64,000 nucleotides of DNA from Comamonas sp. lk (GTDB lineage Bacteria > Pseudomonadota > Gammaproteobacteria > Burkholderiales > Burkholderiaceae_C). Position 1 is the first letter of the stretch. Every line of letters starts with the position of its first letter. The stretch is taken from the NCBI GenBank assembly GCA_945925985.1, contig CAMELV010000008.1:1-64000 (forward strand). Direction: 5' to 3'. The notes beneath the pieces were generated by a model. It was not told where the DNA came from and ran no database searches. It saw nothing but the letters and a program-made list of their open reading frames with translations. Below, one piece after another: positions 60,827 to 64,000 of the stretch. The position numbers and the translations under genes are program-made.

Positions 60827-62086
60827 ATGGCCAAAGGCAATCTCGACGGTAGTCCGGCGCCCCGATCACCTCGGCTGAGGCTGGTCGGTGCTGCCCCGGC
60901 AGCCGAGGTCGTACCAAGTGCGCCCCAGTCCTTTAACCTGTCCGTGGACGCATTCAGCGAGCTGGTCCATCTGGTCTACTCGGGGGCGACCGAATCGGTC
61001 CCCTGGGAAGGTTTTCTCACGAGGATGGGCCGGCTTCTGGATGCCAACTGGGTCACCCTTTTGCTGCGTCCGCCTGCCCCCGACCGTCATGGGCTAGTCC
61101 TGGCCTGGAAGGATGGCTATCCAGTGCGAATGGCCACCAATTACAACCTGTATGCCTACGCCATGGATCCATTCGTCCAGTTGCCACTGGAACAGGTTCT
61201 GAGCATGGACGAGGTCATCGACAACTCCGAACTCCGGCGCAGTGAGTTCTATAAACAAATCCTAGAGCCCGAGAACATCGGGCAGATGCTGGGCTTCGAT
61301 TTTCGCGCAACTATTCCCAGCCAGACTGGCCACCCTGGCAGCATGGGAATGGTGTGCCATTTCCGGGCCTGTCGACCGGGTGATGTCCCCCGCTTTTCAG
61401 ATTCGCATCGCAAGCTGCTGAAGATGTTCATTCCGCACCTGAGACAGGCAGTGCATTTGCATTCCCAGATTGACGTGATGGTGACCGAGCGCGAACTCTA
61501 TGCAGGGGCCGTGGACCGCCTGCATATCGGTATGGTGATACTCGACGAAACCGGTGTGATCATCAAGACTACTATCAGCGCACAGTCAGTCCTGAAGGAA
61601 GCGGACGGAATCAGCCTTGTCAACGGCGCGATCAAGCTCGCCTACGAGCAGGAAAACCGCAAGCTGCAGCGTCTCGTGCAGGAAGCTCTGGCCAAGGCTA
61701 AGAAGCACAAGCCGTCGATTGCTGAGGCCCTGGCCGTTACGCGACCCTCCGGGCGTTCTCGGCTTGGCCTGGTGGTACGCGCGATCCCGCACAACACGTG
61801 GTCCGAGGGCAAATGTCGCCCGACGGTGGCAGTAATGATTCGGGATCCGGAACGCAAGGCGGAAGCGTCCCACGAAGTTTTGCGCAACCTTTACGAGTTC
61901 ACACCCTCAGAGGCGGCGCTCGCTCTCAGGCTGGCTAATGGCCTGACACTGGAAGAAGCCTCAGCGGCGCTGGATATCCGCAAGAACACGGCCCGCGCCC
62001 ATTTACGCTCCATCTTTTCCAAGACTGGCGTGACCCGCCAGACCATGCTGGTCCGTTTGATCTTGGGCAGCTTGTCAATCGGCTGA
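60827..62086 (+). CDS. LuxR-type transcriptional regulator
   Basis: 419 aa. A C-terminal LuxR HTH at about 350-410 (FTPSEAALALRLANGLTLEEA, NTARAHLRSIFSKTGVTRQTML). The N-terminal about 300 residues form an uncharacterised, presumably ligand-sensing part and include one possible PAS-like region (LHIGMVILDETGVIIKTT). It probably controls the cluster. Convergent with the SnoaL-like gene with a 12-bp overlap. Confidence 0.88.
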   Translation: MAKGNLDGSPAPRSPRLRLVGAAPAAEVVPSAPQSFNLSVDAFSELVHLVYSGATESVPWEGFLTRMGRLLDANWVTLLLRPPAPDRHGLVLAWKDGYPVRMATNYNLYAYAMDPFVQLPLEQVLSMDEVIDNSELRRSEFYKQILEPENIGQMLGFDFRATIPSQTGHPGSMGMVCHFRACRPGDVPRFSDSHRKLLKMFIPHLRQAVHLHSQIDVMVTERELYAGAVDRLHIGMVILDETGVIIKTTISAQSVLKEADGISLVNGAIKLAYEQENRKLQRLVQEALAKAKKHKPSIAEALAVTRPSGRSRLGLVVRAIPHNTWSEGKCRPTVAVMIRDPERKAEASHEVLRNLYEFTPSEAALALRLANGLTLEEASAALDIRKNTARAHLRSIFSKTGVTRQTMLVRLILGSLSIG

Positions 62087-62599
62087 GCCGCCACAGGCGG
62101 CTTCAAGCGGCCACATATTCTGGTGCAGCAGGTCGCGCGCGCGCGCATCTCCATTCAGCAGTGCCGTGCTGCGTTTGCGCATCACCCAGCCCTTGGGGCT
62201 GCGCACGAGTTCCCACCGGTGCACACTGAGCCGCAGGCAAACGAAATCATTGCCTTTGTGGGCGAACAATTGGGTGTAGTGGGTGGCTACAGCATGATCT
62301 CCGTTGATGATGACATGAGGTAGTGATGCGATGTGCGCGGACCCGCCTTTGACCACACCCTGGTGAAACGGCGAATCGAATAGCGCCTTGATGGCCGGCC
62401 AGCCGCGTGCTATGCCGATATCCGCCAGTTCGTAAATACTGTCTTCATCGCAATGCTTCTCCAGATCCTCCATGTGGCAGCTGTCGGCGGCAGGTCCGTA
62501 GGAGCTGATGACCTGGTAAATCGCCAACTGGTCTTCGACCTTTTGCAGGCGATCTTTCAGTGAAGGCGGTTTAGTGCGCCGTGGCGATCCTTTGGGCAT
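62075..62599 (-). CDS. SnoaL-like (NTF2-fold) domain protein
   Basis: 174 aa from ATG 62599 (MPKGSPRRTKPPSL); the longer frame to 62671 overlaps the ligase gene. Single NTF2-like barrel: AIYQVISSYGPAADSCHMEDLEKHCDED, IKALFDSPFHQG, AHIASLPHVIINGDHAVATHY. Such proteins include isomerases and dehydratases, and non-catalytic members. It follows the acyl-CoA synthetase gene (29 bp). Confidence 0.85.
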   Translation of the reverse strand: MPKGSPRRTKPPSLKDRLQKVEDQLAIYQVISSYGPAADSCHMEDLEKHCDEDSIYELADIGIARGWPAIKALFDSPFHQGVVKGGSAHIASLPHVIINGDHAVATHYTQLFAHKGNDFVCLRLSVHRWELVRSPKGWVMRKRSTALLNGDARARDLLHQNMWPLEAACGGSAD

Positions 62600-62627
62600 C
62601 AAAAGTCTGTGTGGTGTATGTATGTCG

Positions 62628-64000
62628 TCAGGCTGACGCCAGGCGCGCTTGGGCGAGTAGCAGCAGTTCACGCTTAATTACCTTGTTCGAACTGTTGAGA
62701 GGAAAACTATCAAACGTTAACAGGTGACGCGGCACTTTGTAATTGGACATGCGCTCGCGAGCCCACTGGGCCAATTCGTCCAGGCCCAGACTAAAGCCAT
62801 GGCGCAGTATCACGCAGGCGCAACCGGCTTCGCCCATGCGTTCGTCCGGCACGCCGACCACTGCCACCTGCGCGATGGCGGGATGGTCTGACAGCATGCG
62901 CTCGACTTCCGCCGGATAGCAGTTGAATCCCCCGACGATGTACATGTCCTTGATGCGATCGGTGATGCGCAGATAACCACGCTCGTCGAGTACACCCACG
63001 TCGCCGGTATGCAGCCATCCGCCGGTGTCAATGGCTGCGCGTGTCGCGACTTCATCCTCAAAATAGCCGGACATGACGTGGTAACCGCGCAGCAAGACCT
63101 CACCGGGCTGACCCAGCGGGACGTCCATCCCCTGGAGATCCACGCAGCGTATTTCGGTTCCTGGCAGTGCATGGCCGCAGGTCCTTGCGACGGTTTCGAC
63201 GCTATCGGTCGGTTCGCACACTGTAGCGCAACCGCCGCATTCGGTCAGGCCGTAGGCAGTGGTGACGTTGGCGACTTTGAGTTCTTCTCGAATCCGGGTG
63301 ATCAGCGCGGGTGGAACCATGGAGCCACCTGTCACCGTAGAGCGCCATGACGACAGGTCGTAGTCAGCCAGCCGGGGATGGGCCAGCATACTAAGACACA
63401 GGGTGGTGGTACCGGGTAGGAAGTTGATACGGTCTTTTTGGATACGCTCCAGAACGCTTTGCGCATCGAAGGTCTGTTCGGGGTAGACCGTGGCGCCGCG
63501 TATGAAGGCCGCAACCCAGCCGGCCTTATAGCCAAAGGTATGAAAAAATGGGTTGATGATCAAGTAACGGTCGCCCTGCCTTAAATCCACCACCTTGGAC
63601 CAGTCGTCAAACGCCCGGATGGTGGGGCCGTGTGCATACATAACTCCCTTCGGCCGGCCGGTGGTGCCGGAAGTGAACATCAGGTCGGCAGCGCTGTGCT
63701 GACCGAGCTCGGCTTCACGCTCATGGACTCGACCAGGGTCGATGGCTTCCCCTCGGGCCAGGAAATCGTCCCAGTGCAGGTCACCCGGCTTTGCCTGTTC
63801 TCTGCTCCAGCCCCTGCTCAGCACAACCGTATGCCTGAGGGTGACGGGCGTCTCACGTCCCAGCAGGCTGGGGGTGTACTGGCCCAGGAAGTTTCCGATG
63901 GTGATCAGGACACCAGCGCGACTGCGCTGCAGGATGTCAATGACCTCGGGGCCCTTCATGCGCGTGCTGAGCGGCAGGAGCACGGCACCGCTCGCGTGGA
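62628..64000 (-). CDS. AMP-binding acyl-CoA synthetase (5' end outside the window)
   Basis: At least 457 codons; the frame is open to the window edge and the part shown lacks the usual N-terminus (starts ..[15 protein letters not shown]). P-loop [68 protein letters not shown], and the C-terminal Lys in [11 protein letters not shown] are present. Activates an acid to a CoA thioester. It is the second ligase in the cluster. Confidence 0.92.
   Translation of the reverse strand, partial: HASGAVLLPLSTRMKGPEVIDILQRSRAGVLITIGNFLGQYTPSLLGRETPVTLRHTVVLSRGWSREQAKPGDLHWDDFLARGEAIDPGRVHEREAELGQHSAADLMFTSGTTGRPKGVMYAHGPTIRAFDDWSKVVDLRQGDRYLIINPFFHTFGYKAGWVAAFIRGATVYPEQTFDAQSVLERIQKDRINFLPGTTTLCLSMLAHPRLADYDLSSWRSTVTGGSMVPPALITRIREELKVANVTTAYGLTECGGCATVCEPTDSVETVARTCGHALPGTEIRCVDLQGMDVPLGQPGEVLLRGYHVMSGYFEDEVATRAAIDTGGWLHTGDVGVLDERGYLRITDRIKDMYIVGGFNCYPAEVERMLSDHPAIAQVAVVGVPDERMGEAGCACVILRHGFSLGLDELAQWARERMSNYKVPRHLLTFDSFPLNSSNKVIKRELLLLAQARLASA

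Overview
The window looks like a chromosomal segment of a betaproteobacterium of the family Comamonadaceae, in the Rhodoferax/Polaromonas/Albidiferax range. This rests on high GC content, an Omp32-type porin, an SAH riboswitch in front of ahcY, a HexR/zwf/tal/pgi block, a CIRCE-controlled groESL operon, and REP-like CGTCATCCCCG palindromes. The genus is inferred from gene content and style, not from a search.

Layout. 1-148: the right end of an IS21-family element. 156-9277: a CoA-ester catabolic region. It holds an esterase, TetR and IclR regulators, an enoyl-CoA hydratase, a CaiB-type CoA-transferase, an acyl-CoA dehydrogenase, a MaoC/FAS1-like hydratase, a Bug-type periplasmic receptor and a mandelate racemase/enolase-family enzyme. 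9442-10694: two small orphan genes and a tRNA-Met. 10764-20696: a three-gene minus-strand operon that is the most unusual part of the window. A 1364-aa signalling protein (catalytically dead CHAT domain, class III nucleotide cyclase, STAND ATPase, TPR-like region) is followed by an 812-aa P450-like protein with two copies of an extra C-terminal domain, then by a 1122-aa fusion of a DyP peroxidase and a patatin-like phospholipase. I propose a stress- or infection-gated membrane-lipid oxidation (oxylipin-like) system. That is inference from domains only.

20826-34206: an enoyl-CoA hydratase, a 243-bp large inverted repeat, then housekeeping genes: riboswitch-ahcY-tlyA-metF (methyl cycle), two mannose-1-phosphate nucleotidyltransferases, rlmJ, an SbmA/BacA-like ABC exporter, a 5'-nucleotidase and ilvA. 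34243-47128: five toxin-antitoxin modules (RelBE-like, HicAB, MazEF, VapBC, a second MazEF-like) interspersed with osmC, coq7, a porin, a DUF3047 lipoprotein, an M20 amidohydrolase and the glycolytic/pentose-phosphate set hexR-zwf / tal-pgi. 47227-49364: groEL-groES with CIRCE and a heat-shock type promoter.

49947-64000: a second catabolic cluster. It holds a complete branched-chain-amino-acid-type ABC importer (livJHMGF-like), two acyl-CoA synthetases (one cut by the window edge), three SDR dehydrogenases, a 3-hydroxyisobutyrate-dehydrogenase-like enzyme, an atypical NAD-dependent epimerase, a SnoaL-like protein and a LuxR-type regulator. It plausibly imports an organic acid and activates it to a CoA thioester; the substrate cannot be told from the sequence.

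Small-scale structure includes a roughly 45-bp repeat family inside coding sequences (five copies with clear similarity and one weak one, all keeping an 18-nt spacer) and several palindromes in front of regulators and toxin-antitoxin genes. Start codons were moved from the longest reading frame wherever a better ribosome site or family N-terminus supported it, and this is stated per gene.
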